Assembly: GCF_019799905.1 (NCBI RefSeq)
Contig: NZ_JABGCI010000015.1
Span: 21,978 to 85,977 of the forward strand
Direction of reading: 5' to 3'
DNA from: Trujillonella endophytica
Lineage (GTDB): Bacteria > Actinomycetota > Actinomycetes > Mycobacteriales > Geodermatophilaceae
DNA: 64,000 bases
Every line of letters starts with the position of its first letter. The stretch's first letter is position 1. A program made the position numbers and the translations under genes. This document shows positions 8,443-16,756 of this stretch, in pieces. The notes beneath the pieces are model-generated. The model was given only the letters and a program-made list of their open reading frames with translations, made no database searches and was not told the origin of the DNA.

Positions 8443-9890
8443 CCGACCACTCGGACGCCTTGCGGGGCGCGCGACTCCTCGTCCTCAACTGGCGTGACGT
8501 CCGCCATCCTCTCGCCGGGGGTGCCGAGCAGTACATGCACGAGATCGGGAAGCGCTGGGTCGCATCCGGCGCCCACGTCACCTGGCTCACCGCGGCGGTG
8601 CCCGGTCAGCCCGCGCGCGACCGGCTCGACGGCATGCACATCATGCGTGCGGGCGGGGTCCTCTCGGTCTATCCGCGGGTGGCGGCCCGCTTGTTGCGGC
8701 TCCGCGGCCACTTCGACGCGATCGTGGACTGCCAGAACGGGATCCCCTTCTTCTCGCCTCTGTTCGCCGGCCGTCGCACCCCGATCGTGCAGATCGTCCA
8801 CCACGTGCACCAAGACCAGTTCGCCACGCACTTCTCTGCCCCGATGGCAGCGCTGGGGCGGTGGTTGGAGGGGTCCGCGGCGCGTCGGGTGTACGGCCGA
8901 CGGCCGATCGCCGCCGTGTCCCCCTCGACTCGTCACGAGCTGCGTTCCCGGCTCGGCTATCGCGGCCCGATCTTCGTCGTCCCCAACGGGACGGTCCCCC
9001 TACCGGCCGAGCGCAGACGCCGGGCCGCTGATCCGACCATCGTCGTGGTCAGCCGCCTCGTGCCGCACAAGCGCATCGACCTGCTGCTCGGCCACCTCGG
9101 GATGGTGGCCGACGAGGTTCCGGGACTGCGCGTGGAGATCGTCGGGGACGGGCCGGACCGGGCCCGCCTGCAGAGTCTCGCGCAGGAACTGGGCCTGCAG
9201 TCGATCGTCACGTTCCACGGGCGGGTGTCGGACGAGGCCCGTGACGAGCTGCTCGCGTGCGGCTGGCTGACGACGTCCACGTCCCAGGCAGAGGGCTGGG
9301 GTTGCACGATCCTCGAGGCAGCTGCCTGGGGTGTCCCCTGCCTGGCGCTGCGGGTACCCGGGGTGCGCGACTCGGTCCTCGACGGTGAGACCGGCTGGCT
9401 CGTCGACGAGTCCCGCCACCTCGGCTCGGCGCTGGTCCGCGCACTGCGCGAGCTCGCCGACCCGACGCGGGCCCAGGCGGTGGCCGACACCTGTCGGACC
9501 TGGGCCGGGTGCTTCTCCTGGGATCGCAGCGCCAACCTCCTGGCGGGGATCATCCACAGCGAGTTGGCACGGATGTCAGAGGTCACGCCGCATCAGTCCG
9601 TCGATCACCGGGAGGCACGGTCGGACATGGCCGTCCTCGCGGTGTCCACGCACCGGCAACCCGACGTCGAGCACCAGCTGCGCGCCGTCGACGAGGTGGT
9701 GCACTTCGGCGACCGGACCGCCGTGGTGCTGAACGGGTGCGACGAGCCCGCCGCCACGGCCGTCCTGCGCCGCGTCGGGATGCCCGCCAAGTCGCTCCAG
9801 CTGGTCGACAACCGGCTCATGCTGGCCGGGCCCGCGGCTCCCCTTGCCCCGGACAACGGCCTGGCCGAGCTGGGCATCGACACTGCCTGA
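8439..9890 (+). CDS. GT4-family glycosyltransferase with C-terminal extension
   Basis: A 483-residue GT-B glycosyltransferase: N-terminal GGAEQYMHEIG acceptor domain, QNGIPFFSP and HHVHQDQF, then SRLVPHKRIDLLLGHL and the donor-site AEGWGCTILEAAA. It is a paralog of the first gene in the window, which suggests duplication within the cluster. The GTG start is fixed by overlap with the GT2 gene. After the normal GT4 end (near residue 385) there are about 90 extra residues (ARSDMAVLAVSTHRQPDVEH to the end) containing a predicted alpha/beta segment unlike the catalytic domain. Likely builds the same surface glycan. Confidence 0.88.
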   Translation: MTDHSDALRGARLLVLNWRDVRHPLAGGAEQYMHEIGKRWVASGAHVTWLTAAVPGQPARDRLDGMHIMRAGGVLSVYPRVAARLLRLRGHFDAIVDCQNGIPFFSPLFAGRRTPIVQIVHHVHQDQFATHFSAPMAALGRWLEGSAARRVYGRRPIAAVSPSTRHELRSRLGYRGPIFVVPNGTVPLPAERRRRAADPTIVVVSRLVPHKRIDLLLGHLGMVADEVPGLRVEIVGDGPDRARLQSLAQELGLQSIVTFHGRVSDEARDELLACGWLTTSTSQAEGWGCTILEAAAWGVPCLALRVPGVRDSVLDGETGWLVDESRHLGSALVRALRELADPTRAQAVADTCRTWAGCFSWDRSANLLAGIIHSELARMSEVTPHQSVDHREARSDMAVLAVSTHRQPDVEHQLRAVDEVVHFGDRTAVVLNGCDEPAATAVLRRVGMPAKSLQLVDNRLMLAGPAAPLAPDNGLAELGIDTA

Positions 9891-10163
9891 CCCGATCGCG
9901 CCGCCAGCCGTCCCGGCTGTCGAACGCCTTCGCGCCGGGTGGCAGGCACCGCAGGACGACGTCCGGAGCCCGTCGAGGACCAAGAGCGCCGTTGGTCCCG
10001 ACGTGGCGGGCAGGACCGCGGTGCTTCGGCTTTCCACGGGCTCCTGCCCCGCAGCCCGAATGGCTCCTGCGGATTGATCCTTCCTCCTTTCCATGAACGA
10101 CGGCGCGGTACGGTCACGCTCGATCGGCCCTCACCGGGCCCAGCTGCTGCGATTCGGAGTTCC

Positions 10164-10925
10164 ATGGGCGCCCTCAATTCCACCTTCGCAGTCCTGCCGC
10201 CGAGAACGCGGCATCGCCTGATCGCCATGCAGTACCGGATGTCCGAGAGCGAGTTGCGCCGGCTGCGCGAATTCGTCCCGTCCGACAAGGCCGCGGTCGA
10301 CGTCGGCGGCTGGTGGGGACCGTGGACATACTGGCTGTCGCGCCGCGCGACGGCAGTTCACACGTTCGAGCCGGTTCCGCATGTCGCGCAGTTCCTGCAG
10401 TCGGTCAGCGCGGCCAACGTGACGGTGCACAACCTCGCCCTGTCCGACGCAGCGGGCGAGGCGGTGCTGCACGTGCCATCCGGAGGGCCGGGTAGCGAGG
10501 GCCGTTCTACGCTGCACACACCGGGGTTCCCCGACCCCACGGATCTGACAGTTCAGCTGCGCACGCTGGACAGCGTCGACATTCCCGACGCCATCGGCTT
10601 CATCAAGATTGACGTCGAGGGTCACGAGGCGCAGGTGCTGAAAGGGGCGCTCGACACCATCAACACCCACCGCCCGGTACTCTTGGTCGAGGTCGAGGCC
10701 CATGACGACCGTCCGACCAATGTGGACGAGGTCGTGGCGCTGGTCGAGGGATTCGGTTATTCCACGAGCTTCCTGCGCCGGCGCCGTTGGGTGCCGTTCA
10801 CGGAGTTCGACGTCGAGCGCGATCAGCGCTCACTGGCTGGGACGGTGAGGGGCCGCGGGCTGCTGGCCAACATGGTCATGACCGCCGGTTACGTCAACAA
10901 CTTCCTCTTCCGTCCTGAGCGATAA
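10164..10925 (+). CDS. FkbM-family methyltransferase
   Basis: A 253-residue SAM-dependent O-methyltransferase of the FkbM type. Motifs: KAAVDVGGWWGPWTYWLS (glycine-rich motif I, here VGGWWG instead of the usual IGANIG), HTFEPVP, NLALSDAAGEA, and FIKIDVEGHEAQVLKGA (signature DVEG). The ATG is preceded by GGAG. FkbM proteins methylate hydroxyls on sugars or polyketides; the glycan context favours a sugar. It is separated from the GT4 gene by 273 bases in which nothing else was recognised, so it may have its own promoter. Confidence 0.85.
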   Translation: MGALNSTFAVLPPRTRHRLIAMQYRMSESELRRLREFVPSDKAAVDVGGWWGPWTYWLSRRATAVHTFEPVPHVAQFLQSVSAANVTVHNLALSDAAGEAVLHVPSGGPGSEGRSTLHTPGFPDPTDLTVQLRTLDSVDIPDAIGFIKIDVEGHEAQVLKGALDTINTHRPVLLVEVEAHDDRPTNVDEVVALVEGFGYSTSFLRRRRWVPFTEFDVERDQRSLAGTVRGRGLLANMVMTAGYVNNFLFRPER

Positions 10926-11000
10926 CGGGCCGACCGGTGCGGCGGTCATGACCCTCGCCGGCTTCCAGCTGGCTGCGCTCAGAACCGCGGCCGGCAGAGC

Positions 11001-11034
11001 GTGAACGCATCCCGATGACTGACGGGATGCTCAC
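11001..11034 (+). terminator. Hairpin downstream of the FkbM gene
   Basis: GCATCCCG and CGGGATGC pair around an 8-base loop. The stem continues with GTGA/TCAC after a 2-base bulge on the 5' side. It lies 76 bases after the FkbM stop. Probable terminator, though no T-run follows. Confidence 0.5.
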
Positions 11035-11126
11035 CGGTTCTCGAATGCTGCCCACGGCGCAACGCCCGTGACCAGGAGAGCTGCGCTTCAGGGCGGCTGA
11101 CTCGCCGGACGGCGGATCATGAGCGG

Positions 11127-11172
11127 GACGAGGCTCGCCGTGGTGATGAGACGAGGCTCGCCGTGGTGATGA
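11127..11172. repeat. Perfect 23-bp tandem duplication
   Basis: Two exact adjacent copies (11127-11149, 11150-11172) of a 23-base unit beginning GACGAGGCTCGCC. As 23 is not a multiple of three, the duplication shifts any frame crossing it, consistent with decay of a former minus-strand coding sequence. Confidence 0.85.
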
Positions 11173-11442
11173 CGCCGGCGACCGGCACCGTGATGCCGAG
11201 GCCCGCGGCCTAAGCGAATCAGATGCCGTGTCGGCGACGGGGCGGCGCTCCGGCCGCCTCTCTACGGCGATTGGCAGCTACGCCGCGAGCGTTGCGGTCC
11301 AGGAGGGATGCACTTCCGGCCGGGCCGTATCGTTGCGTACCGGGATCAGGACGCTTGAGGTCAAGCTCGCGACGCGAGATCGGTCGTTGCGTGATGGAAG
11401 CGGACGGCTCGAGCGCCAGCCCGGGAACGGGGCGCGGGCCGC

Positions 11443-12282
11443 TCAGGGGGAGCCTCCGGTCTTCATCGCGACATATCGGTTGCTGTGCCAGTACCCGGCA
11501 TAGCCGTTGTCCCGCCGGGTGGCGAGCAGAGTTGCCCCGGCGGCGTGCAGCACCTCGCGTACGCGATCGGCGCGCATGCCACTCATGCGCATGGGGGCCG
11601 GATAGCCGAGGAAGCGCTGCTGGACGAAGCCTGTCAACTTCGGGGACAGGTAACGGAATGCGAGCCCACGCACCGACAGCTGCGGCCGCTCGGGCAGCTG
11701 GAAGGTGAGCACGCCACCGGGGCGCAACAGCCGGACGAATTCGGCGATGTAGCCCGCGATGAACTGACGAGGCACATGCTGCAGGGCGATCACGCTGTGC
11801 ACGAGGTCGAATGGCGCATATTCGTCGACCGCCGACAGATCTGCGGCCCCGTTCTGGACGAACCGGCAACGTCCGCCGGTGGTGTCGAGCCAGGTCGCGG
11901 TGCGCAGCATGGACGGGGCGATGTCGACACCCACCACGGAGTCGAACGAGTCCGCGATGGCGAACGTCACGCGACCCACGCCGCAACCGAAGTCCAGGGC
12001 CCTTGCCCCCGTGGTGGGCATGCCCAGCGATGCGAGCCACTCGCGTTGCGCAGCCCAGTCGGCGCGACCAGACTCCAGGAAGTCCTCGACCGGCCAGCGA
12101 TTGCCCTTGTAGTCCGGGTCGACCAGCACGGCCCAGTACGGGTCGGCGACCGCGAGCGTTTCCCAGTCGCCGCCTACCGGTCGTAGCTCGCCGTCCGGGA
12201 CAAGTGGCCGATCTCGACCCGAGGTGGCGGCTGCGCCGTCAACTGCGAGGCCTTCCGTCTCCGGTTCCACTGGACCGCTCAC
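11443..12282 (-). CDS. Class I SAM-dependent methyltransferase
   Basis: A 279-residue methyltransferase with motif I ALDFGCGVGRVTFAIA, an acidic VGVDIAPSML (ribose-binding D) and motif III-like FVRLLRPGGVLTFQLP. This is the Methyltransf_11/25 layout. The N-terminal 45 residues are polar and variable. The GTG start overlaps the stop of a small upstream frame by 4 bases. GC content and codon bias around it are weaker than in the core genes and both flanks are decayed, suggesting an acquired or degrading part of the glycan cluster. The substrate is unknown. Confidence 0.8.
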   Translation of the reverse strand: MSGPVEPETEGLAVDGAAATSGRDRPLVPDGELRPVGGDWETLAVADPYWAVLVDPDYKGNRWPVEDFLESGRADWAAQREWLASLGMPTTGARALDFGCGVGRVTFAIADSFDSVVGVDIAPSMLRTATWLDTTGGRCRFVQNGAADLSAVDEYAPFDLVHSVIALQHVPRQFIAGYIAEFVRLLRPGGVLTFQLPERPQLSVRGLAFRYLSPKLTGFVQQRFLGYPAPMRMSGMRADRVREVLHAAGATLLATRRDNGYAGYWHSNRYVAMKTGGSP

Positions 12283-12482
12283 GGAGCGCTGCTCGTATGA
12301 GGTGCACCCATGGGCACCAGCTCGCCGCGCCGGATCGGCCCAGCCGCCTGCGACGCGGTGGCGCGGTCGTCCACGGCGGCCGTATCGGCCGGGATGGACT
12401 CGGTCGCCGTACGGCCGCGCGCGAGGAGCTTGACGCCGGCCGTTCGCCCGAGCGCGCGACGGAACAGCACGACTTCGGTCAT
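12279..12482 (-). CDS. Small unrecognised ORF coupled to the methyltransferase
   Basis: A 67-codon frame, MTEVVLFRRALGRTAGVKLL to APHTSSAP, that starts with ATG 7 bases after an AAGGGGG ribosome site and ends overlapping the methyltransferase GTG (GTGA). No family is recognised and it has no TM helix. It could be a leader peptide, the remnant N-terminus of a lost protein, or noise; the ribosome site and coupling are the only support. Confidence 0.3.
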   Translation of the reverse strand: MTEVVLFRRALGRTAGVKLLARGRTATESIPADTAAVDDRATASQAAGPIRRGELVPMGAPHTSSAP

Positions 12483-12499
12483 AGCCGGCCCCCTTCGAG

Positions 12500-13075
12500 T
12501 TCGCCTCTACGGCAGCTGGGTGAGCTGCGACTGCAGGAGGTCGTCGTCCAATAGCGCGAGGATCTTAAGGCGATGCTGCTGGTCGGACCGAGGACGGGCC
12601 GATACCGGGCCCCAGGTCCGACAGCTCCACCTTCTCCGGATACGCCTGCACGAAGGGACAGTGCCGGCATCGGCCGGCGCCTGCCGGTCAGGCGGACAGT
12701 TGTTGCAGCCTCCGGTCGTTGACGGCCATTTCGCGGAGCTTCGCCGGCCGGCTCCTGGTGGCGGTCCGCAGCACGGCCAACCGACCTCAGAGCGAGGACC
12801 TGACGTGACGACAGTTCGCGGTAGAAGGGTCCGGCCCACCCGCGGGGCGTACCGCCTTGGGTGGACCGGCGTACGGCGCGGCAGGGGCGGCCACGTCGCG
12901 GCCGAGCTCGTCGAACGCGAGCAGCACCACCTCCGGCTGCAGCGCCGGGATTCGGAGACCCCTCTGCAGCTACTACGCGGCAACGATCCGGGGCACGGCG
13001 CGGTGCGCGCGAATGAGTCCAGTGCACGTCTGCACACTGCGTCATCCGGCCGGTCCGGGATGAGCGGGAGCCTGA
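12500..13075 (-). pseudogene. Decayed coding region of unknown origin
   Basis: The minus strand has protein-like stretches in shifting frames, separated by stops: LQPEVVLLAFDELGRDV (about 12960-12900), LREMAVNDRRLQQLSA (about 12750), CRHCPFVQAYPEKVELSDLG (about 12670-12610) and HRLKILALLDDDLLQSQLTQ (about 12580-12510). Order and direction agree with one former gene carrying several indels. I do not recognise the family. No intact ORF with normal codon use covers the interval. Confidence 0.35.
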
Positions 13076-13079
13076 GGCG

Positions 13080-13499
13080 TCAGGGCCAGATGCTGGCGAC
13101 GATGATCGCCGCGACCGCCAGCTGCGCTGCCGCGCTCACCAGGCTGGCGGGGTGGAACTGCGGCTCGACGAGGTGGCTGCCGAGGCGGCCGGGCGTCACG
13201 AGGTCGAGGACGACGAAGGCGACGGCCTGCAGCAGCACGCCCAGGATGCCGAACACGACCGTGTAGCCCAGCGCCTCGCCGAAGCCGCTGGTCGCGTTCG
13301 TCCAGATGGTGGCGAAGGTGATCGCGCCCTGGCCGAGGAACCCAGCGGCGAGGGTGATCGCCGCGTTGACCGAGCGGTGCTCGTAGATGTGCCGGCCGAG
13401 GTGACCGGGCGTGAGCAGGTCGAGGGCGTAGAAGCCGAGGACGAGCAGCGCGATGCCCACGCCGGTGTAGGCGACGGCGTAGCCGATGCTGGCCAGCAT
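13080..13499 (-). CDS. DUF350 membrane protein
   Basis: A 139-residue integral membrane protein with four hydrophobic segments arranged as an internal duplication: TGVGIALLVLGFYALDLLTPGHLG in the first half and VLLQAVAFVVLDLVTPGRLG in the second. The paired LDLLTPG/LDLVTPG motifs are characteristic of DUF350. Function is unknown; family members occur near spermidine-synthase-like or membrane-stress genes in other bacteria. The start is ATG with LASIGYAV following. It is probably cotranscribed with nothing upstream, as the flank is decayed DNA. Confidence 0.85.
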   Translation of the reverse strand: MLASIGYAVAYTGVGIALLVLGFYALDLLTPGHLGRHIYEHRSVNAAITLAAGFLGQGAITFATIWTNATSGFGEALGYTVVFGILGVLLQAVAFVVLDLVTPGRLGSHLVEPQFHPASLVSAAAQLAVAAIIVASIWP

Positions 13500-13541
13500 G
13501 GGGCGGGGACCTCCGGGTGGGGGGACTCTGGCCTGATGTGT

Positions 13542-14018
13542 CTACAGCACCGGCCTCGGCAGGAGCGCGGGCACGCCGCGCGCGACCGGGTCCGACACGA
13601 CGTCCACCCGGTCGAAGCCCTCGTCCGGTGAGGGCGGCGTGAACCGCGATCGGGTGGCCGCCAGGCCCACCTCGGGCACCCGGGCCGGACCCTCCCGCGT
13701 GGCGTTGCGGGCACGGGCGACGTCCTCCGGGGTGTCCAGCCAGACCGCCCGCACGGGCACGCCGGCCGCGCGGGTAACGGCAACCAGCGGCGCGCGCTCC
13801 GCCGGCGACGGATGGGTGTTGTCGACCACCACGCTGCGACCGTCCGCCAGGAGCCCGGCCACGACCCGCTGCTGGCGCGTCTCGCGTCGCCGGGCTCGCG
13901 GCCAGTGCGAAAGGACCCCCTCGCCCCCCACCGCTCGCGAGCTCGCGCCGGGCCCCTGCGAGCGGGCCGTCCCCGCCCCTTGCAGGCCGACCATCACGAC
14001 GAGCTCCTGACCCGCCAT
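13542..14018 (-). CDS. P-loop kinase-like protein with Walker A replaced by a repeat element
   Basis: Resembles polynucleotide-kinase-type ATP-binding proteins: N-terminal ELVVMVGLQGAG should continue into GK[ST], then WPRARRRETRQQRVVAGLL, SVVVDNTHPSPAERAPLV, and an Arg-containing lid DTPEDVARARNATREG. Here the Walker A lysine is missing. After GAG the sequence reads TARSQGPGASSRAVGGEG, encoded by a dispersed 50-bp palindromic repeat (see the repeat entry). The frame is kept, but ATP binding by the normal P-loop should be lost, so it is probably a dead or neofunctionalised copy. It lies 1 base downstream of the AI-2E-family exporter gene. Confidence 0.65.
   Translation of the reverse strand: MAGQELVVMVGLQGAGTARSQGPGASSRAVGGEGVLSHWPRARRRETRQQRVVAGLLADGRSVVVDNTHPSPAERAPLVAVTRAAGVPVRAVWLDTPEDVARARNATREGPARVPEVGLAATRSRFTPPSPDEGFDRVDVVSDPVARGVPALLPRPVL
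13914..13969 (-). repeat. Dispersed palindromic repeat, copy 1 (inside kinase gene)
   Basis: On the + strand it begins GGACCCCCTCGCCCCCC, has the palindrome GCGAGCTCGC at its centre and then GGGCCCCTGCGAG. The copy at 22114 shares the first 17 bases exactly and roughly 80% of about 50 bases by hand alignment. Here it occupies the Walker A codons of the kinase gene. Confidence 0.7.
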
Positions 14019-14019
14019 G

Positions 14020-15447
14020 TCAGTCCTGCTCCGCGCCGCTCTGCGAGCGCCGGTGCGGGCGCGGGACGTGCGGCCGCGGCACGTGCAGGGCGCGCACCGA
14101 GGCGAGCGCGGCGCGGCGGGCCTGGGCGCGCTGCCGCGCCCGGCTGGTCCTGGGCGCCCGGGGTTCCTCGCGCAGCAGGGCGTCCAGCCAGTGGCCCCGC
14201 GGGTCGACGTCGACCAGGAGCGCCTTGACCAGCAGGGTCAGCGGGATCGCCAGCAGCGCGCCGAGGGCACCCAGGGCCCAGCCCCAGAACAGCAGCGCGA
14301 TGAAGGTGACGGTCATCGACAGGCCGACCGAGTCGCCCACGAAGCGGGGCTGGATCAACGTCTGGATGACGAAGTTCAGCACCGCGTAGACGATGACGAC
14401 GGCCCACATGTCCGACCAGCCGCCGTCGAGCAGCGCCAGGAGCGCCGGCGGGAGCAGCCCGAGGACGAAGCCGATGTTCGGGACGTAGTTGGTGATGAAC
14501 GACAGCAACCCCCAGAGCAGGGGCAGCGGCACGCCGATGATCATCAGGGCGATGGTGTCCCCGATCGCGACGAAGAACCCGAACACGGTGCTGACCAGCA
14601 GGTAGCTGCGGGTGCCGCGGGCGAACAGGCCCATCGCGATCAGCAGGTGCGGCCGCTCGGCGGCGATCAGCGCGAGGCGCCGGCCGAACCCGCCGGACTC
14701 GATGGCGAGGAACACCAGCGCCGACAGCAGGAGCAGCAGGGTGGTGGCGGCCTCGGTGAGGCTGGACAGCAGCCCGGTGGCCACCCCGACCAGCTGGCCG
14801 TAGTCGATCTCGGCGACCAGGTCCGACAGCTGGCCGGAGACGACGCCGGCGTCGTTGAGGTCGTCCTGCACCGACTGCAGCAGGGCGTTGAACTCGGGGG
14901 CGTAGTCGGGCAGCAGCGCGGCCAGCTGGGCGACGGAGACGACGAGCAGCGCCACGAACGACAGCAGGATCGACCAGACGAGCAGCAGCAGCACCGTGGC
15001 GCTGATCCAGCGGGGGCAGCCGTGCCGGAGGAGCCAGCGCTGCACCGGCATGAGGGCGACGACGATGACCAGCGCCAGCAGCACCGGCCCGATGAGCCAG
15101 GCCAGGGTGCGGACGCCGCCCAGCGCGATCGTCGCCGCCGCCCCGCCGGCGAGCAGCACGAGCCAGCGCGGCATGCCCCCGGCAGCGGGGCTCTCCTGCG
15201 CCTGCGGACCGGTCTCGGCGGGATAGACCTCGGCGGCGCCGACCTCGCCCGCGGCGGGCGCCGCGGTGCCGGCCGGGGCTCCGTTGCCGACCGGGGAGCC
15301 GGGCCCGCCCGCGGACTCGGTCGCGCGGCGCGCGGCGGCCGCTGCGGACGCCTCCGCGGAGGCGTCGGCGATGTCGGCGGCGAGTGCGGAGGCGGTGGTG
15401 CCACCGCGTCCGGTCCGCTCCCCCGGCAGCTCGGGTCGGGCCACCAT
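14020..15447 (-). CDS. AI-2E-family transporter (TqsA/PerM-like)
   Basis: A 475-residue membrane protein. An Ala/Gly-rich N-terminal tail of about 85 residues precedes eight or so hydrophobic segments, beginning WLVLLAGGAAATIALGGV. The conserved family region is FITNYVPNIGFVLGLLPPALLALL followed by VIQTLIQPRFVGDSVGLS. A basic C-terminal tail (about 50 residues, RTSRARQRAQARR) lies in the cytosol. The family exports small molecules or ions as a putative channel/antiporter; the name does not prove AI-2 transport. ATG at 15447 has GGAG upstream; a longer frame reaches 15498. A second family member is at 19792. Confidence 0.88.
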   Translation of the reverse strand: MVARPELPGERTGRGGTTASALAADIADASAEASAAAAARRATESAGGPGSPVGNGAPAGTAAPAAGEVGAAEVYPAETGPQAQESPAAGGMPRWLVLLAGGAAATIALGGVRTLAWLIGPVLLALVIVVALMPVQRWLLRHGCPRWISATVLLLLVWSILLSFVALLVVSVAQLAALLPDYAPEFNALLQSVQDDLNDAGVVSGQLSDLVAEIDYGQLVGVATGLLSSLTEAATTLLLLLSALVFLAIESGGFGRRLALIAAERPHLLIAMGLFARGTRSYLLVSTVFGFFVAIGDTIALMIIGVPLPLLWGLLSFITNYVPNIGFVLGLLPPALLALLDGGWSDMWAVVIVYAVLNFVIQTLIQPRFVGDSVGLSMTVTFIALLFWGWALGALGALLAIPLTLLVKALLVDVDPRGHWLDALLREEPRAPRTSRARQRAQARRAALASVRALHVPRPHVPRPHRRSQSGAEQD

Positions 15448-15542
15448 CTGTTCTCCGCTCTCCCCCGTGCGGCGCCCCGCACCGCCCGCTCGGCACACCT
15501 TGCGCCGCGGCCCCTCCTCAGGGTGTCACGACGGGGCCGGTC

Positions 15543-15950
15543 CTAGCGGGTGGACGAGTCCAGCAGCGCGGTCATCTCCGGCAGGGTGAAGAAGGCGGCC
15601 GTCTCGCGGGCGCTGGGGCCGCCCGCGTCGGGGTCGGCGCCCGCGTCGAGCAGGGCGCGGACGATCTCGGCGGACTGCCGGAACACGGCAGCGGCCAGCG
15701 CGGTCTGCCCGCGGTCGTTGACGCGGCCGTGGTCGGCACCACGGGCGAGCAACGCCGCGACGGTGTCCGGGTGGACGTGGTACGCGGCGAGGACCAGCAG
15801 GGTGTCGCCCTTGTCGTTGGTCAGGTTCGCGGGCACGCCGGCGTCGACGTGGGCGGCGAGCTCCTCGGTGTGCCCGCCGCGCGCCAGGTCGAAGACCCGG
15901 TGCGCCAGCTCGATGACCTCCGGGTCGATCGCGCGCTGCGGCCCGGTCAC
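15543..15950 (-). CDS. Ankyrin-repeat protein
   Basis: A 135-residue protein made of about three ankyrin repeats: NLTNDKGDTLLVLAAYHVHPDTVAALLARGAD, then VNDRGQTALAAAVFRQSAEIVRALLDAGAD, each with the TxLxxAx...LL.xGAD consensus. These act as small protein-binding modules. The GTG start overlaps the stop of the upstream dienelactone hydrolase by 4 bases, so the two are coupled. The partner protein is unknown. Confidence 0.88.
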   Translation of the reverse strand: MTGPQRAIDPEVIELAHRVFDLARGGHTEELAAHVDAGVPANLTNDKGDTLLVLAAYHVHPDTVAALLARGADHGRVNDRGQTALAAAVFRQSAEIVRALLDAGADPDAGGPSARETAAFFTLPEMTALLDSSTR

Positions 15951-16720
15951 GACGCCGGCCCCGCCGCGGCACTCCCGGCCACCCGGTCGAGCAGCGCCAG
16001 GACCCGCCGCCAGGCGTCCGCGGAGGCCTCCGCCCACTGGTCGGAGGACCGGTCGAAGAACGAGTGGGGGGCGCCGTCGTAGACCGCCGTCTCCACGTCC
16101 GCCCCCGCGGCGCGCATGGTCTCGGCCAGCGCCAGCTGGTCCGCCACGGGGGTGGCCATGTCGTCGCCGGCGATGAGCATCAGCACCGGCAGGTGGGCCG
16201 AGCCGGCCGCGTCGCCGACCAGCTGCGGCCGCCCGTAGAAGCCGGCGGTGCCGGCCAGCGGCAGCGTGCCCGCTGCCTGGCGCCAGGCGTTGCTGCCGCC
16301 GAAGCAGAAGCCGACCGTGATCACCGGGAGGTCGGGACGGGTGCGTCCGCGGAGGTAGGCGACCGCGGCCGCGGTGTCGCCGTCGATGCCCTCGGCCGTC
16401 GCCTGCGGCATGTGCGCCTTCCAGTCGAAGTCCTGGTCGCGGGTGCCCTGCCCGGCCCGGCCGGCGGTGCGGGCGTAGTAGTCGACCGCGACCGCGGGGA
16501 ACCCCGCCTCGGCGAACCGCTCGGCCAGCGCGACGTAGTACGGGTGCAGGCCGCGGACGTCGGGCAGCACGACCACGCCCGCGCCGGCCTCCCCGGCCGG
16601 TGCGGCGAAGGCGGCGTCGAACTCGGTCCCGTCGGCCGAGGTCAGGGTCAGCAGGCCGCGCTCGGCGACGTCACCGGAACGCGGCGGGGAGGGCGGACGG
16701 CTGTCGACGTCGTGGCACAT
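15947..16720 (-). CDS. Dienelactone hydrolase family protein
   Basis: A 257-residue alpha/beta hydrolase. The nucleophile elbow is GFCFGGSNAW, with Cys in the nucleophile position as in dienelactone hydrolase. The acid is in LIAGDDMATPV and the histidine in DGAPHSFFD. The PDVRGLHPYYVALAERFAEAG segment is typical of this family. It likely cleaves lactones or small esters in aromatic or general metabolism. It is followed without a gap by the ankyrin gene. Confidence 0.88.
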   Translation of the reverse strand: MCHDVDSRPPSPPRSGDVAERGLLTLTSADGTEFDAAFAAPAGEAGAGVVVLPDVRGLHPYYVALAERFAEAGFPAVAVDYYARTAGRAGQGTRDQDFDWKAHMPQATAEGIDGDTAAAVAYLRGRTRPDLPVITVGFCFGGSNAWRQAAGTLPLAGTAGFYGRPQLVGDAAGSAHLPVLMLIAGDDMATPVADQLALAETMRAAGADVETAVYDGAPHSFFDRSSDQWAEASADAWRRVLALLDRVAGSAAAGPAS

Positions 16721-16756
16721 GCGCCCTGCCTACCAGCCGGCCCGGGCGCGGGCAGC

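Larger units (their letters stand above)
10926..11442. other. Intergenic region with a decayed membrane-protein tail
   Basis: No intact gene. It holds a strong hairpin after the FkbM gene and a 23-bp tandem duplication. If one copy of the duplication is removed, the minus strand reads GLGITVPVAGVITTASLVP-LMIRRPASQPP then stop, which looks like the C-terminal transmembrane end of a permease or acyltransferase. The upstream part of that frame is closed by a stop at about 11213. Probably a gene relic. Confidence 0.35.
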
